A DNA stretch of 61,333 bases from Flagellimonas taeanensis (GCF_003584105.1 NZ_QXFO01000016.1:1-61333), one strand, 5' to 3'. Shown: positions 8,011-20,800, counted from the first letter of the stretch. Numbers and translations are program-made. The notes: a model not told the origin generated them from the letters alone.

Positions 8011-9291
8011 ATGGAAAGTAAGCAAAAAGTTGTCGTTGTGGGAGGTGGGTTCGCAGGACTTGAACTGATCAAAGGATTGGGCAGCTCAAAGAAATACGAC
8101 GTCACATTGGTGGATGTGAACAACTATAACTTTTTTCCACCATTGATCTATCAGGTATCCACTGGCTTTATGGAACCGTCCGCTATCAGTTACCCGTTTA
8201 GGAGAATACTTAGAAAAAGTCCAAGTGTCCGGTTCAGGCTTGGAAGTTTGGAGAAGGTGGTGCCTTTGGAGAATAAGATTGTTTTGAACAACGGGGAGCT
8301 GTCCTACGACATCTTGGTGATGGCCACTGGTGCGGAGAGCAATTTTTTTGGCAACAAGAATGTTGAGAAATACAGTCTGCCCATGAAGACCATAAGCGAT
8401 GCCCTTTCGCTCAGAAATACCATTCTTACGAGATTGGATCGTGCCACTCGTTTGCCCAATAAAGTGGACCGCAAGCGTTTGTTGACCTTCGTTATTGCCG
8501 GTGCAGGCCCTACAGGTGTTGAGCTGTCCGGAATTCTTGCAGAAATGAGTACTTCCATCCTAAAGAAAGATTACCCCGAACTGAGCCAAGAGGACCTTGG
8601 CGGGATTTATTTGATCGATGGGCAAGACGCCGTACTGGCGGCCATGTCGCCAAAGTCACAGCAATATACATTCAAAAAACTCAGGCAGTATGGGGTTGTG
8701 ATCAAGCTCAACACCTTTGTAAAGGACTTCGACAATGAAAAGGTCTATTTGTCCGACGGAACAGAGATCCAGACCAAAAACCTCATATGGGCCGCAGGGG
8801 TTTCAGCCAAGACTTTTGATGGGTTCCAAAAGGACAGCTTTGGCAAAGGCAACCGCCTTAAGACCAATGCCTATAATTTGGTGGAAGGTTACGATAATAT
8901 CTATGCCCTGGGTGATTGTGCGTTGGTCTCCGGTGATGAAATCTTTCCGAACGGACACCCCCAATTGGCACAACCGGCACTACAACAAGCTAAGAATTTG
9001 GCAAGGAACCTAGAGGTAGACAATGGGAAGTGGAGACCTTTTTCGTACAGGGACAAAGGGTCTTTGGCCATCATAGGAAGAAATAAGGCTGTATTGGACT
9101 TTCCGGGCCAAAAGAATTCCATTAAGGGATTTTTGGCTTGGCTCATCTGGATCTTTGTACACATTATGGGGTTGGTCAACTTTAAGAACAGAATACGGGC
9201 CTTTTTCAACTGGATCGGCTATTATATCTACCGTGATCAATATTTTAGGATGATCATCAAACCCAAGGAACGGGAAAATATCAATGCTTGA
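8011..9291 (+). CDS. ndh: Type II NADH dehydrogenase (NDH-2)
   Basis: A 426-residue FAD protein. An ATG at 8011 is preceded directly by an in-frame TTG at 8008; the ATG is preferred. Residues 7-16 hold the FAD-binding VVVVGGGFAG. A second nucleotide-binding fold for NADH has AGAGPTGVELSGILAEM near residues 160-180. A third block, YALGDCA, follows near residue 300. A C-terminal hydrophobic stretch (FLAWLIWIFVHIMGL, about residues 375-390) is the usual membrane-attachment region. NDH-2 passes electrons from NADH to quinone without pumping protons. It stands alone behind its own promoter region, with a striking palindrome upstream. Confidence 0.9.
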   Translation: MESKQKVVVVGGGFAGLELIKGLGSSKKYDVTLVDVNNYNFFPPLIYQVSTGFMEPSAISYPFRRILRKSPSVRFRLGSLEKVVPLENKIVLNNGELSYDILVMATGAESNFFGNKNVEKYSLPMKTISDALSLRNTILTRLDRATRLPNKVDRKRLLTFVIAGAGPTGVELSGILAEMSTSILKKDYPELSQEDLGGIYLIDGQDAVLAAMSPKSQQYTFKKLRQYGVVIKLNTFVKDFDNEKVYLSDGTEIQTKNLIWAAGVSAKTFDGFQKDSFGKGNRLKTNAYNLVEGYDNIYALGDCALVSGDEIFPNGHPQLAQPALQQAKNLARNLEVDNGKWRPFSYRDKGSLAIIGRNKAVLDFPGQKNSIKGFLAWLIWIFVHIMGLVNFKNRIRAFFNWIGYYIYRDQYFRMIIKPKERENINA

Positions 9292-9313
9292 GCTCTTCAA
9301 TATTTCCAAAATA

Positions 9314-9330
9314 CAGTTGGTTCACAACTG
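9314..9330 (+). terminator. Small hairpin after ndh
   Basis: CAGTTG (9314-9319) and CAACTG (9325-9330) form a 6-bp stem around GTTCA, followed by CTTTTG. It is weak as a terminator because the stem is short and the T run poor. Confidence 0.3.
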
Positions 9331-9439
9331 CTTTTGATTGTATTGCAAATATTGACATGGGGATTGTCGGACAAAACAACCATCTTAAAGTTTGTATATC
9401 CCTACATTGGGCCATCATTCTTTTATAAATTGCGATGAG

Positions 9440-9462
9440 TGCTCAAAAAAATGAGCATTTTT
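9440..9462 (+). terminator. Terminator or attenuator hairpin just before the TauE gene
   Basis: TGCTCA (9440-9445) and TGAGCA (9452-9457) pair around an A-only loop and are followed by five T residues, the form of an intrinsic terminator. It ends only 20 bp before the next start codon. There is little room for a promoter between them, so it may end ndh transcripts with read-through, or attenuate the TauE gene. Confidence 0.5.
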
Positions 9463-9481
9463 ACCCAAGCTGAAAGTCGAT

Positions 9482-10237
9482 ATGTCCATAGAATATTTAC
9501 CGATTGTTTTTTTTCTGATAGCCCTTTTTTATAGCTCCGTAGGTTTCGGGGGCGGATCCAGTTATTTGGCCATTTTGAGTCTGTTCTTGACCGATTTTTA
9601 CGAAATACGGTCCACGGCCTTGATCTTGAACATCTGTGTGGTCACCATCGGCACCTTGGTCTTTATCAAAAACAGGGTTTTCAACCTAAAGATGTTCTGG
9701 CCATTTTTGGTGGTCAGTATCCCTTTTGCCTACTTGGGCGCACAGGTGAGGCTTTCCCAGACGTCATTTTTTTTAGTGTTGGGCGGTGCTTTGATCCTGG
9801 CGGGCATTTTTATGTTGTTGCGATTCGTGAAGAAAAAACTCGAGTCAAGGGAGTTTTCAAACCCCAAGAAACTTCTCTTGGGCGGCAGCATTGGCCTGCT
9901 TTCCGGCATATCGGGAATAGGAGGAGGTATATTTCTTTCTCCAGTGCTCAACCTGTTGAAGTGGGCCAATCCAAGAGTGGTCGCTTCCCTGGCCTCTGTT
10001 TTTATTTTGGTGAACTCCGTTTCGGGGTTGATCGGATTGAACGTGGCCGGTACTTTCAAACTGAACCAAGAACTGATGTTCAAGCTCATCATTGCTGTGG
10101 TCGTAGGTGGTGCTATTGGATCATATTTGTCCAACAAAAAGTTCAACCTGAAGTTTTTGGGTGTCCTTACAGGTATATTGGTGCTTTATGTGGGATTGAG
10201 ACTGATCTTGTTGCATGGATTCGGAATCAAAATTTAG
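9482..10237 (+). CDS. TauE/SafE family membrane permease
   Basis: A 251-residue integral membrane protein with about eight hydrophobic helices. It has the two-fold repeat of the TauE/SafE (DUF81) family: SSVGFGGGSSYLAILSL near residues 15-35 and LSGISGIGGGIFLSPVLNL near residues 140-160. Family members export or import sulfite, sulfoacetate or other small organic anions across the inner membrane. No sulfur-metabolism gene is near, so the substrate is open. The gene is preceded by the terminator-like hairpin at 9440-9462. Confidence 0.87.
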   Translation: MSIEYLPIVFFLIALFYSSVGFGGGSSYLAILSLFLTDFYEIRSTALILNICVVTIGTLVFIKNRVFNLKMFWPFLVVSIPFAYLGAQVRLSQTSFFLVLGGALILAGIFMLLRFVKKKLESREFSNPKKLLLGGSIGLLSGISGIGGGIFLSPVLNLLKWANPRVVASLASVFILVNSVSGLIGLNVAGTFKLNQELMFKLIIAVVVGGAIGSYLSNKKFNLKFLGVLTGILVLYVGLRLILLHGFGIKI

Positions 10238-10280
10238 GGTACTTCCCAGAGGCATACTATCCCAACATGTCAACCCCTTT

Positions 10281-10298
10281 TTTTGGACTGGTCCAAAA
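10281..10298. promoter_or_regulatory. Perfect palindrome in the TauE/GSDH intergenic region
   Basis: TTTTGGAC (10281-10288) and GTCCAAAA (10291-10298) are perfect inverted arms around TG. It sits 158 bp before the next start codon. The centre AC-TG-GT is the same as in the palindrome before ndh. It could be an operator; there is no T run for a terminator. Confidence 0.35.
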
Positions 10299-10455
10299 CC
10301 GATAATGCGTCAAGGTTTCCCGAAGTAACGGACCAAACTCCTTTTTATCCCTTATCAAAGGCTATTTGCATGAAAATGAAGGGGATTTCGTTGAAAAAAG
10401 TTAAATAAGTGCTGTGGTCAACACATGTTTGGTAACTTACTAAAAACAGCATTCT

Positions 10456-11751
10456 ATGAAATTTTCAGCAAAATATATAGTATTGATAGACCTTTGTGTC
10501 TTATTAGGGGGCATGGTATATTCTTGTGGTTCGGATAATGGCCCTCCAGATTTGGAGTCTGAGGTGCCCAATGAACCAGAAGACCCGAACGATGACGACC
10601 CAGAAGGACCAGGAGAACCACAGGACCCAGTGGAAACCAATGATCCCAATACAGATTACTCCCCTGCGTTTGAAGGCCAGACCAGAATCAATGGGGTTAC
10701 TACAGAGACCACCTATACGGTTACCGTTTTTGCTTCGGGACTATCCAATCCATGGGGGATGGCCCACTTGCCGGATGGTCGTATCCTGGTAACAGAAAAG
10801 GCAGGCACCATGCGGTTGGTGTCAACTTCGGGAACTGTGAGTTCCCCCATTACAGGAATCCCCGCGGTCAACAGCTCGGGCCAAGGGGGGCTTCTGGACG
10901 TTGCGGTGGACCCAAACTTTCAGGAAAACAGAATGATTTATTGGTCTTTTTCACAAAATGGGCCAGGAGGCACGGCCACGGCAGTTGCCAAAGGAAGATT
11001 ATCGGATAGCGAAACTGCCATTGAGGATGCCGAAGTGATCTATACCGCCATACCCGAATTTGAAAGCACGGCCCATTATGGATCGCGACTGGCTTGGGAC
11101 GGCGAAGGAAACCTGTTTGTCAGCACAGGCGACAGGTCAAGTAGGGTAACCCGAGGGGAGGCCCAGGAATTGGATGCCGCTTTGGGCAAGGTGCTCCGGA
11201 TTACCACAGATGGTGCACCCGCAAGTGGAAATCCTTTTGTGGGTGAGGATGGGGTTCTGCCCGAAATATACTCTTATGGACATCGAAATGTACAGGGATT
11301 GGCAGTACATCCTGTCACTGGGGAGCTTTGGGAATCCGAGCTAGGTCCAAGGGGAGGGGACGAGGTCAACCTCATTGAAGCAGGGGCCGACTATGGTTGG
11401 CCTACTATTTCCTATGGATTGGAATATAGTGGTGCGGCAATCGGTTCAGGCATCACACAACAAAATGGTATGGAACAGCCTGTTTATTATTGGGATCCCG
11501 TGGTATCGCCAAGCGGTATGGATTTTTATTCGGGGAATGCCATTCCAGAATGGACCAACAATTTGTTTTTGGGGGCTTTGAGTGGCCAACATATCGTGCG
11601 TTTGGTGATCGAGGACGATAGGGTAGTGGGTGAAGAACGCTTACTGGAAGGTCAAGGCCACCGTTTCAGGGATATATTGGACGGGGCCGATGGGGCACTC
11701 TATGCCCTGACCGATGGTGGCGGTGCTGTGATCTATCGCATCGGTCTTTAA
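10456..11751 (+). CDS. PQQ-type sugar dehydrogenase (glucose/sorbosone dehydrogenase family), lipoprotein
   Basis: A 431-residue exported protein. A signal peptide ends at a lipobox (VYSC, Cys24). An acidic, proline-rich linker of about 40 residues follows, which would hold the enzyme away from the membrane. The rest is the six-bladed beta-propeller of the GSDH/YliI family: SNPWGMAHLPDGRILVTEK, GGLLDVAVDPNF, SRLAWDGEGNLFVSTGD, YSYGHRNVQGLAVHP and ESELGPRGGDEVNLI are all present in order. The family oxidises aldose sugars, usually with PQQ. No PQQ synthesis genes are in the window, so the cofactor source is unknown. It is monocistronic and convergent with the giant adhesin gene. Confidence 0.88.
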   Translation: MKFSAKYIVLIDLCVLLGGMVYSCGSDNGPPDLESEVPNEPEDPNDDDPEGPGEPQDPVETNDPNTDYSPAFEGQTRINGVTTETTYTVTVFASGLSNPWGMAHLPDGRILVTEKAGTMRLVSTSGTVSSPITGIPAVNSSGQGGLLDVAVDPNFQENRMIYWSFSQNGPGGTATAVAKGRLSDSETAIEDAEVIYTAIPEFESTAHYGSRLAWDGEGNLFVSTGDRSSRVTRGEAQELDAALGKVLRITTDGAPASGNPFVGEDGVLPEIYSYGHRNVQGLAVHPVTGELWESELGPRGGDEVNLIEAGADYGWPTISYGLEYSGAAIGSGITQQNGMEQPVYYWDPVVSPSGMDFYSGNAIPEWTNNLFLGALSGQHIVRLVIEDDRVVGEERLLEGQGHRFRDILDGADGALYALTDGGGAVIYRIGL

Positions 11752-11801
11752 GATTTTCAATAGGAAGGATTTATGGGTAATTCCCGATAGATCAAAAATA
11801 A

Positions 11802-11831
11802 AAGGGCAGCATCAAACCTGATGCTGCCCTT
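11802..11831 (-). terminator. Strong intrinsic terminator of the giant adhesin gene
   Basis: A perfect 13-bp stem, AAGGGCAGCATCA (11802-11814) with TGATGCTGCCCTT (11819-11831), has a 4-base loop AACC. Read on the minus strand it is followed by a T-rich run, as expected 20 bp after the adhesin stop codon. On the plus strand the T run is poor, but the hairpin may also stop the convergent dehydrogenase transcript. Confidence 0.85.
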
Positions 11832-11852
11832 ATTGGTTGGGTATTCGGTGGG

Positions 11853-14800
11853 TTATCTGTATAGGGTAAAATGCCCTATGAATTCCCTGGTGTCCGTATC
11901 TCCATTGAGTTTGATGATGTACCAATAATCTCCCATCGGCAGGTTGGCATCGTTGTAGAACCCATCCCAGCCTTCAGTATCTTGGACCATTCTGTACAGT
12001 TTTCGTCCATATCTATCAAAAATGGAAATGGTGATGTTCGGGAAAATTTCAATGTTCTTGGGTTTCCACCAATCATTGATCCCGTCACCATCAGGGGTGA
12101 AAAAGTTCGGGATTTCAATGTCGATGAATTCCATGTAGATTTCTTGGGTGACACTACATCCATTTTCATCGGTCACGGTCACGGTGTAGGTATCGGTCCT
12201 TGTAATCAAGAACGTATGGTCGCTGGACGCTATGGCATCATTCGCATTGATTTGGAAGGTATAGTTTGGGTTGCCTCCCAGCGCCTCGGCCGTGATTTCA
12301 TTGATATTTTCATTGCTCAATTCCAAGGTAAGGGGTTCGTAATTTTCAACGGTAAAGTCGAATGTGCGGATACACCCATTGGAATGTGCAATGGTCAGGG
12401 TATGTTCCCCCGGGGTTAAGTTGCTGAAGTCTGGATCCAAAACCAAATCGTTCGGGTCATTGGAATCCAAGCCATACATCAATTCCTGGACCACGGATGC
12501 ATCCTCCATCTGGATGGCCAGATAGTTGGTGGGCAAATTGCCGTCACACTCATAGACCACGTCCACCGTACCCGCCAAGTTGACCCCAGATGCTATGGTG
12601 AACACCTCGTAGATGGTACAGCCGTTGGCATCTCGGATGAAGGCCACATGTGTTCCGCTTGGTAGATTGCCATAGCTCATGATGCCTTCAGTAAAATCAG
12701 CATCCGCATTGGAATTTAAGCTGGTGCTATAGGGGGCGGTACCTCCCTGAACATCCAGATAAACTACACCATCTTCGCTGCCAAAGCAGACTTCATCCTC
12801 AGTGGTCACGGTTGTTGTCAAGGCCTGTGGTTCGGTCAAGGTAAATTCGAGCACCTCGAAACAACCATTGGCATCCTGTACGATCACCGTATAGTCCCCT
12901 GCGGCCAAATCCGTGAAACTACTGTTGTCATCAAACTGGTTGAGGTTGGGTGAAATGGCATATTGGTAGCCCGCGGTTCCTCCTGTTACAGTGAGGGTTA
13001 TGGTTCCGTCATCAGCACCCATACAGCTTACATTTGCGGTGTCCGCAGTGATCATAAGAGGAGCAGGTTCGTCGATATCAATGGCCGTGGAGACCCATTC
13101 ACAATCCACACTGGTCACCCCGATATAGTAGGTGCCTTGTGGCAGTTCTCCAAAGAAGCCATTGGTATTCGTTGGGGCTGCTGAAGAGCTTAGGGCCGCA
13201 TCGTGATACAGTCCGTAGACATAGCTGCCCAAACCACCTGTGGCCTTTGCAGAAATGGCTGCGGTGCTGTCCCCGTTACAATTGATGGATGCTCCACTTT
13301 GGTCTATTTCCACGCTCAAAGGAGCAACTTCATGGACGGTTATGGCATTGGAAAGGACAGGTTCACATCCATTGGCATCCATAATATAATATTGATATGC
13401 TGTGTTACTGGGCGTCACATCGAAGACATGGCTATTCCCTCCGTCCATGGCTATATATGGCCCTGTTTCCGAAGTACTCCAATGATACACATTTCCAGTA
13501 AAGGGTGTTCCTCCGCTCACGGTAAGGGTCAATTGGGCATCCGTGTCACAGGTCAGTGCACGGGAAATGACCAAGGCTCCCCTCACATTTTGAGGATCTT
13601 CTATTTCAACTTCGGCAGTGGTGAAAGTACAGTCTGCTCCGTCCAAAATAGTGATGGAATAGGTTCCTGCGCTTAGGTTGTTGAAGGTATTCGACGTTTG
13701 GGTTGCCGAAGTCGAGGTAATGGTTCCGTTTTCAATGCGATTCAAGCTGTACAACACAGTACCCTGACCTCCAGAGGTCAATGTCGCGCTGATGCTACCG
13801 TCTGTATCCCCGATACAATCCAAGATCTGTGTAGCCGGATTGATATCTGCCATCAATGGATCTACGGTCTGAATGGTTCCGCTCAATGTGGTGTTGTCAC
13901 AACCCACGGCATCGGTCACCTCAATGGCATAAGTGCCATCTTCCAAATTGGTAAACACATAACTATACACTCCGGTCTGGGACAATCCCAAAGAAGGGAT
14001 GGAAATGGTATAGGGTGCCACTCCACCTGTAGGGGCAACGGACAACCTTCCCTGATTATTGGAACACGAGGCATTTCCTATTTCAGTGATATAGGCATCC
14101 AAAGTGGCTTCCGCTCCTCCAACGGTGACCATGGTCTCGTCGGTACATTCCGGAAAATCCAATTGGGTCACCACGATGCGATAGCTGCCTTTTGGTAGGT
14201 CGATGTTACCGCTTGTGGTACCCGTGCCACTTCCGCCAGGACCGAACACTACATCATCACTGGTATTGGAAAGGGTTCCATTGGTGTCGTACACTATGAA
14301 GGTAAACCCACCGGAATAGCCGCCGGTCAGTTCAAAATGATATTGGGCGGAGTCTCCGGCACAGATTACGGGATTATCTTCGATTACATTTATGCCAAAT
14401 TGTGGAATTTCCTCCACTAGATGTGTCCTGACAATAGAACAGCCTGTCACCACATTGGTAATTCTGAACGAGTGCAGGCCAACTTGTAATCCACTGAACG
14501 ATCCAGTAGTATTGGTGGTTCCTGTGGACACTTCCTCAAAACTGTAGTTATGTGGTCCGACCAATGAATTGGACAATAAACCTTGGGCAGTAATGGTGAT
14601 GACCTCACCTCCATTACAATCAATATCGCTCACTACAGTTATGTTGGCATCTTGCAATTCATCAAAGGGATCAATCATGACCGTGGTGGTGCCGACACAT
14701 CCCGAATCATCATAAACGTTGATGGTATAGGTTCCTCCCGAACGGTTGGACACGATCAATCGGTTGTTGTTCCCTTCCTGTGCAACATTATTCGAAGGAT

Positions 14801-17800
14801 CTACAAATTCATATCGAACGTAAGAGCCTGTTCCTCCAGAAATGGAAGAAGAGTTTACGGTGATGGAGGCATTATCTGGATTGTTGCCAGCGGCACAGCC
14901 AAACTGAACCACATCCGCAGCAGGAATGGTGACAGCAATGGCTGTGGGTTCCCCAATTTGGATTATGGCAGAGTCAAAGTGACAACTGTTTGTTCCTGTT
15001 GCTCTAACGATATAATCTCCAGGTGCCAATCCTTCAAACCTGCGCAAAGTTGCATTGTAGGTGTAATCGGCAGGATTTATAGGGTTCAATACAGCATCCA
15101 ATAGTTCGTAGGACAAAGGCGTAATACCATTATCGGTCTGTACCATAGCAATGCTTCCATCCGCAGCGCCATTACAGCTTATATCTGTTGGGGTAGCTGC
15201 AAAGCTGGGGTCAATCGGGTCTGGAACCGATATGTTAAATGTCCGTTCGCAGGCTTCGTGATCAGCGGTGGCATTCACATATACTTTGATCTCGTAGGTT
15301 CCGGCAGCGGATGGTTGGTATAAAACAGTGTTACCTCCCATGGGGGTTCGGGGAACCTCCATGGATGATGTTGTGATATTTTCCACAGAATATTCATACG
15401 CGCCTGAGCCTTGTAGCGCTTCAATCTCTATTGTAGCGTCTGGGGTGGTTGAACAATCGATCAATTTGGTCAATTGGGCACTGGCCTGCAAAGCAGGATG
15501 GACGGTGAATGTGGTCTGGGTGACGGAACAGCCATTGGCATCGATCACATAAAAGTCATAATCCCCTGCAACTACATTGGTAAATACACCCCCATTGTTA
15601 AAATAAGTAGCTGGGGTTGCGGCACCGGCTGTTATCATGGCGTAGCGGATACCTCCTGCTAGAGAAGAGGCCGTAACGGTCACGTCGGCACTGCCATCAC
15701 AATTGGCCACTTGGATATCGTCAATAGTTGGGTTGGGGGTCAGGGTCATTGCAACCGTATATGGAACACTGGTAGTACATCCATATACATCGGTCACAGT
15801 AACATAGTAATCCCCAGCAGGTGAGTTTGCAGGTATTTCAATCGGGTTTTGTGATGTGGCGGTAATCATAGTAAATCCAGCCGGTCCTGTCACATTGAAC
15901 GTGTATGGGGCAGTACCTCCATTAATATTGGTCACCGAGATCAATCCAGATTGGTTACAACCGATTTCCCTTATGGCCGTTGCGGTCGCAGTGATGGGGA
16001 GTTGTTCCCCTACAAAAACATTTTCGCTTCCTCCATTACAGCTATCCACATTGGAAGCATCCACTTGGGTTACTTCGATATAATAATCACCAGGGGCCAG
16101 GTTGATAAAATCAATGGTGGACGAATAGGGTACATTGCTGGCAGAAGCACCGCCACCACTAAATTGTACAGGGGTGGCATTGCCCACTTCAAAGAGTTCC
16201 CACCTCATTTGAGGCTCAGCAGTATCAGGATTCAGAGTAAAACTGATAGAGCCATTGTTGGCACCATTACAGCTTGGCTCTACGGTTTCCGTAATCTCTA
16301 TGGGAAGATCGACACCTGGTATTTCATTTACGTTAACGGTACTCTGTTTGATACAATTATTGGCATCCTTTACAAAGAACACATAGGTCCGTCCGGGAAT
16401 CAAGTTGTTGAACGTATGATTTCCACTTGTTGGAACAGCGGGTTCCCAACTTGAAGTTGTTGATGCATCAAAATTTATGGGATCGTCGGTATAGGTATAG
16501 ACATAAGGAGCGGTACCAGCGGTTCCTTGCACGGTAACTTCCAAGTCTGTACAATCCACTACCACAGCAGATACATTGATGTTGAGATCATCCAAAGGAT
16601 AACTCAAGGTATATCTTGGTAAATCATATCTACAGAGGGTATTCCCACTGCCATCCACTGTTCTGATAGAGGGGTACACTTCATCCCCTGAAGTCAGCCC
16701 AAGATCGTCAAACGTATCACTGGTTCTCCAGTCTGTTCCATTATTATGACTGAACTGGAGTGTTCCATTTAAACCTGTAGGATAATTTTCAAATGTAAAG
16801 CCAAATGCAGGTGAACAAACTCCAGTTGCAAAATCTGTTTTCACGTCCGCAGTCAATACTGGAGGGTCCACTACATCAATAGGAGTTTGGAAGAGAGTGC
16901 AACCCATGCCATCCGTAATACGGATTTCGTAGCTACCGGCCATCACATTGTTGAAGGTGTGCGATACATGGGCCAAATTGGATATAGAGGCCAATTCTGT
17001 CCCTCCTTGGTATAGGGAATAGGTGAATGGTCCAGCTTGTGCAATTTGTGCAGCAGAAAGGCTTCCTCCCCCGTTCAGTTGCACGTTGGCTACAATACTG
17101 CCGTTACCACCATTACAGTTGGGATCTTCGGCTACAGCATCCACCTCCCATTCCACGGCAGGGTTCACGATGATATCTTCTTCAACAACCTCACAATACC
17201 CTGGATTGCCATTGTTGTCACGCACATAGAGGTCAAACCCGGTCGGATTTGCTGTTGCAGTGGCATTGTCAATAGGGAAATTGATTGTTGCCCCAAAATC
17301 AGTTAGGACCGGTGTTACCCCATTGGCAACAAGGGCATAGATCAATGTCCCATTGCCTCCTGTAGCAGTCACTTCTATAGATCCATCGGCACAACTGCTC
17401 ACATCTGTCGCCGTAACATTCACCACTAATTGTGGTTCAATGGTTACCGGGGTGGCCACATCGGCGCATCCCAAAGCATCTTTTACATTTACCGTATACG
17501 TGCCATTGGAAAGCCCCGTAAAGGTATATATGTTGGATGTGGATGGGCTTGGAGCCTGCCATGGGCCGCCATCGATTTGGAAAAGGTATCCACCGTTTCC
17601 TGAGGTCACCGTAAGTTGGATGGTTGCATTGTTTCCGCCGTCGTAGCATGTGGTGAAATCGACATCATAGGCCAATAGGTCCGGCGCATCCAAGGTTATG
17701 GTTCCACTTCGCGCTTCACATCCGTTGACGTCGCGAGCGATGATCACATAATCTCCTGCCGCCAATCCGCTGAAGGTATTCCCTGTAGCATTGGGGAAGG

Positions 17801-20800
17801 GGACCAGATTGTTGCCCAATCCGTCCTCCAAAGCATATTCATAAGTGGGTGTTCCCCCTGTAAAGGTCGCTTGAATGGAGCCCAATGGGTCGTTACAGCT
17901 CGGATTTTGAAGGACGGTGGTGCTGTCTATGGAAAGAGCCGCTGGCTCGTCTATATCTTGATTCAAGGTGATGGAACAAGCAGTATCATCCGCTTTGCGA
18001 ACGATCACACTTTGTGTGCCGGAAGACAATGTTGTAGCCGTGGTCACCGGTGATGTTGTGGAAGTGATCCAGTTGCTTCCCCCATCTATGGAATATTCAA
18101 ATCCTAAAGTGGCATCAAAGTTCTCCACTTCAAAAGTGATGGAGCCATCGTTTGCTCCGTTACAACTAATATCGGTATGTCCCAGAACACCCGCACCAAA
18201 GGCATAGCCGGATTCGATCACTACGGGAATGTCCATGGTTCGTGGACAACTTTGCGGAATTTGTTCCACCAGAATATCGTCTATGGCCACATCGTTTCCA
18301 CTGTTCCCACTTTTCTTGGAGATGAGCACAAAATCCAGTTCTTCATGGATTCCTGGGTTGATGAAAAATTCAAATTCGTCATGCCAGGCCCTATCTTTGG
18401 GAATATCGTGTGTCTGTACTTCGCCAATCACTGTACCGGTACCGGGAACACGCATTTGCACATAAATATCGGGGTCGAGCTGACTTCCGCTACCGAGCAA
18501 GTTGATGGCGGCAAAGGAAATCCGCATATCTTGATTAGGGATGATATCTTTGATGGCTTTTTTATAAATGATTTGGGTAGGCGTGGGCGTTCCCACATTG
18601 ATAACCAAATAGCGACCATTGGAATCTGCCCCATTGCTGGTATGGTCAATAGGTCTGATCCATGGTCCAAATGGGGATACAATGTAACTTGTTATGGAAT
18701 ATTCAAAATCATTGATCTGGGTGTTGCTGCCCACTTGATCTTCATAGGTATATCCAAAAACATAAGGGCTGTCCACAGTGGGTCCACTTCCAAAATCCTC
18801 ATGCAAGAGCACACTTGGGTTTGGAGGGTCATTCTCTGTATATTCCACGGTTATGGTATAGGTGCCCGGTGTGATACCTGAAAAAGTACCGTCCGTTGAA
18901 CTCGTACTGGGTGCTGTATTGATGGTGTAGTTATAATCGTATATGGTTTGATCGGCGGATAGGACCACATTTCCATTGCCATCACAATCGTATTCCAGAT
19001 CCATATCAAAATTTGGAATGGGAAGAGGTTGATCTATAGTGATGGGCAATGTGATCTGGCATCCACGGGAATCCCTGGCAATGAGGATATGGTTGCCCGG
19101 AGGCAATAGACTGGTCCTCACCGATGGATCCATGGGGTCATCTGCAATGAAGGAGCTTCCACCATCAAAACTGAATTCATAAGGTGCAGTTCCACCCTCT
19201 ATATTGGTGAACCTGACTTCGGAATTTCCATTGGCGTCACAGGTCCCGGTACTAGAGATACCTGCATTGGCCTTGAAGGTCTCCGGATCGTTCAAGGTAA
19301 AGGTTGTTTGGTCCTCACAGCCGTCCTGGCTACGGACCCGTATGGTATAGGTTCCTGGCGAAAGGTTCACAAAGGTGGGATCCGTCTGTTGGGTGGCCCA
19401 ATTGTCTATACTGAAAACATAGGGTGTCTGCGCTCCCGATACGTTCATGGTGACCTGGCCCGTATTGGACCCTTCACAGGTAATTTCGGAGTCTATGGTT
19501 GGGGCCGCTAGCGTAAGACCTCCCAAATCGTTTATGGTAACCTCATTGGAAAGTGCAAAACAGTTGTTACTGTCCACGATCACAAATTGATATGTGCCAT
19601 TTTCTCCTGAAGGGAAATTGAACACTCCGGGAGCAATGGTATCCCGTTGGAACTCATTGATCGGAATATCCGTGATATTGCTGTATGGTGCGACCCCATT
19701 TTTTTTCCAAATGGCATATGAATAGCTCGGTAGCCCTTGCGAAGGGGTCAATGTAATGATACCATCGGTACAGGTAATCTGTTTGGTGGTCGTTGCACTT
19801 ACCACTGGATCGGGAATATCAATAATGGAGAAGGTCTCTGTCACTTGGCACCCATCATCGGTGGTGACCACAATCACGTAGTCCCCTTCCGTGAGTCCTG
19901 AAAAAGTATGGTCGCTACTGCTTTGGGCCAGCGCCTCTCCGGCCGAGGTCCCTGGGGCTCCCGAACCATTGTCAAAGTAGAGTCTATAGTGATAATTGGC
20001 ACGGGCCTGACCGGCCTGTATCCTCACACTTCCCTGACCGTTACAGGTCACAGGTACCGTGGAAAGGGTCAGGGTAAGATTTCTTTCCCTTATCCCTATG
20101 TCTTCGGTACTGAAAACACAACTTCCATCCAGAGGATCTCCAGTTACAGGGTCTAGTTGGGTAAAATCCACGCGATAGGTCCCCGAAGTCCCAATGGTAA
20201 AATTGGGGCCGTTGTTGGCGGCATAGGGAACCACTACGGAACCAGAATTGGCGTCCACCAACTGGAAACCATATCCGGAACCGACATTCTGAATACGTAT
20301 AAATCCATCGGTGGAACAGAAAATATCCTGACTGTCATAGTCAAAGTCCAGATTGTTCTGGAACACGTCAAAATAAAAAATACTGTTACAGCCACCAGCG
20401 TAGGAGAGGACCAATCGGTAACGTCCCTCCGCATTTGCAGTGAACGCATTTCCCGTGGCCACCTGGTTCCATGTACAGCCCATTTGGTTGTTGGGACAGT
20501 CTGGTCCGGTTTCGGAACAACTGCCTTCGTTGAGTCTTTCCCAAGAAATGTTCTGGGCATCGGTGATGTTCAATAGGATATTTTGGGTGTCATTGGCACC
20601 ACAAAGAAATATTTTGGGCAATTGTGATCCATCGTTGGCACAGGTGACTATTTCCCCTTGGATATCATTGCTGGGGTCTGTATCACCGTTCAACGTATTG
20701 AAATAATTGATGATGGGGTTGGTTTGCGTATTTCCAAAACGGGTCACTTCGGTGGTCTCTATATTGGTGCCGCAGGTCGCGGACTCTTTCACCACTAAAT

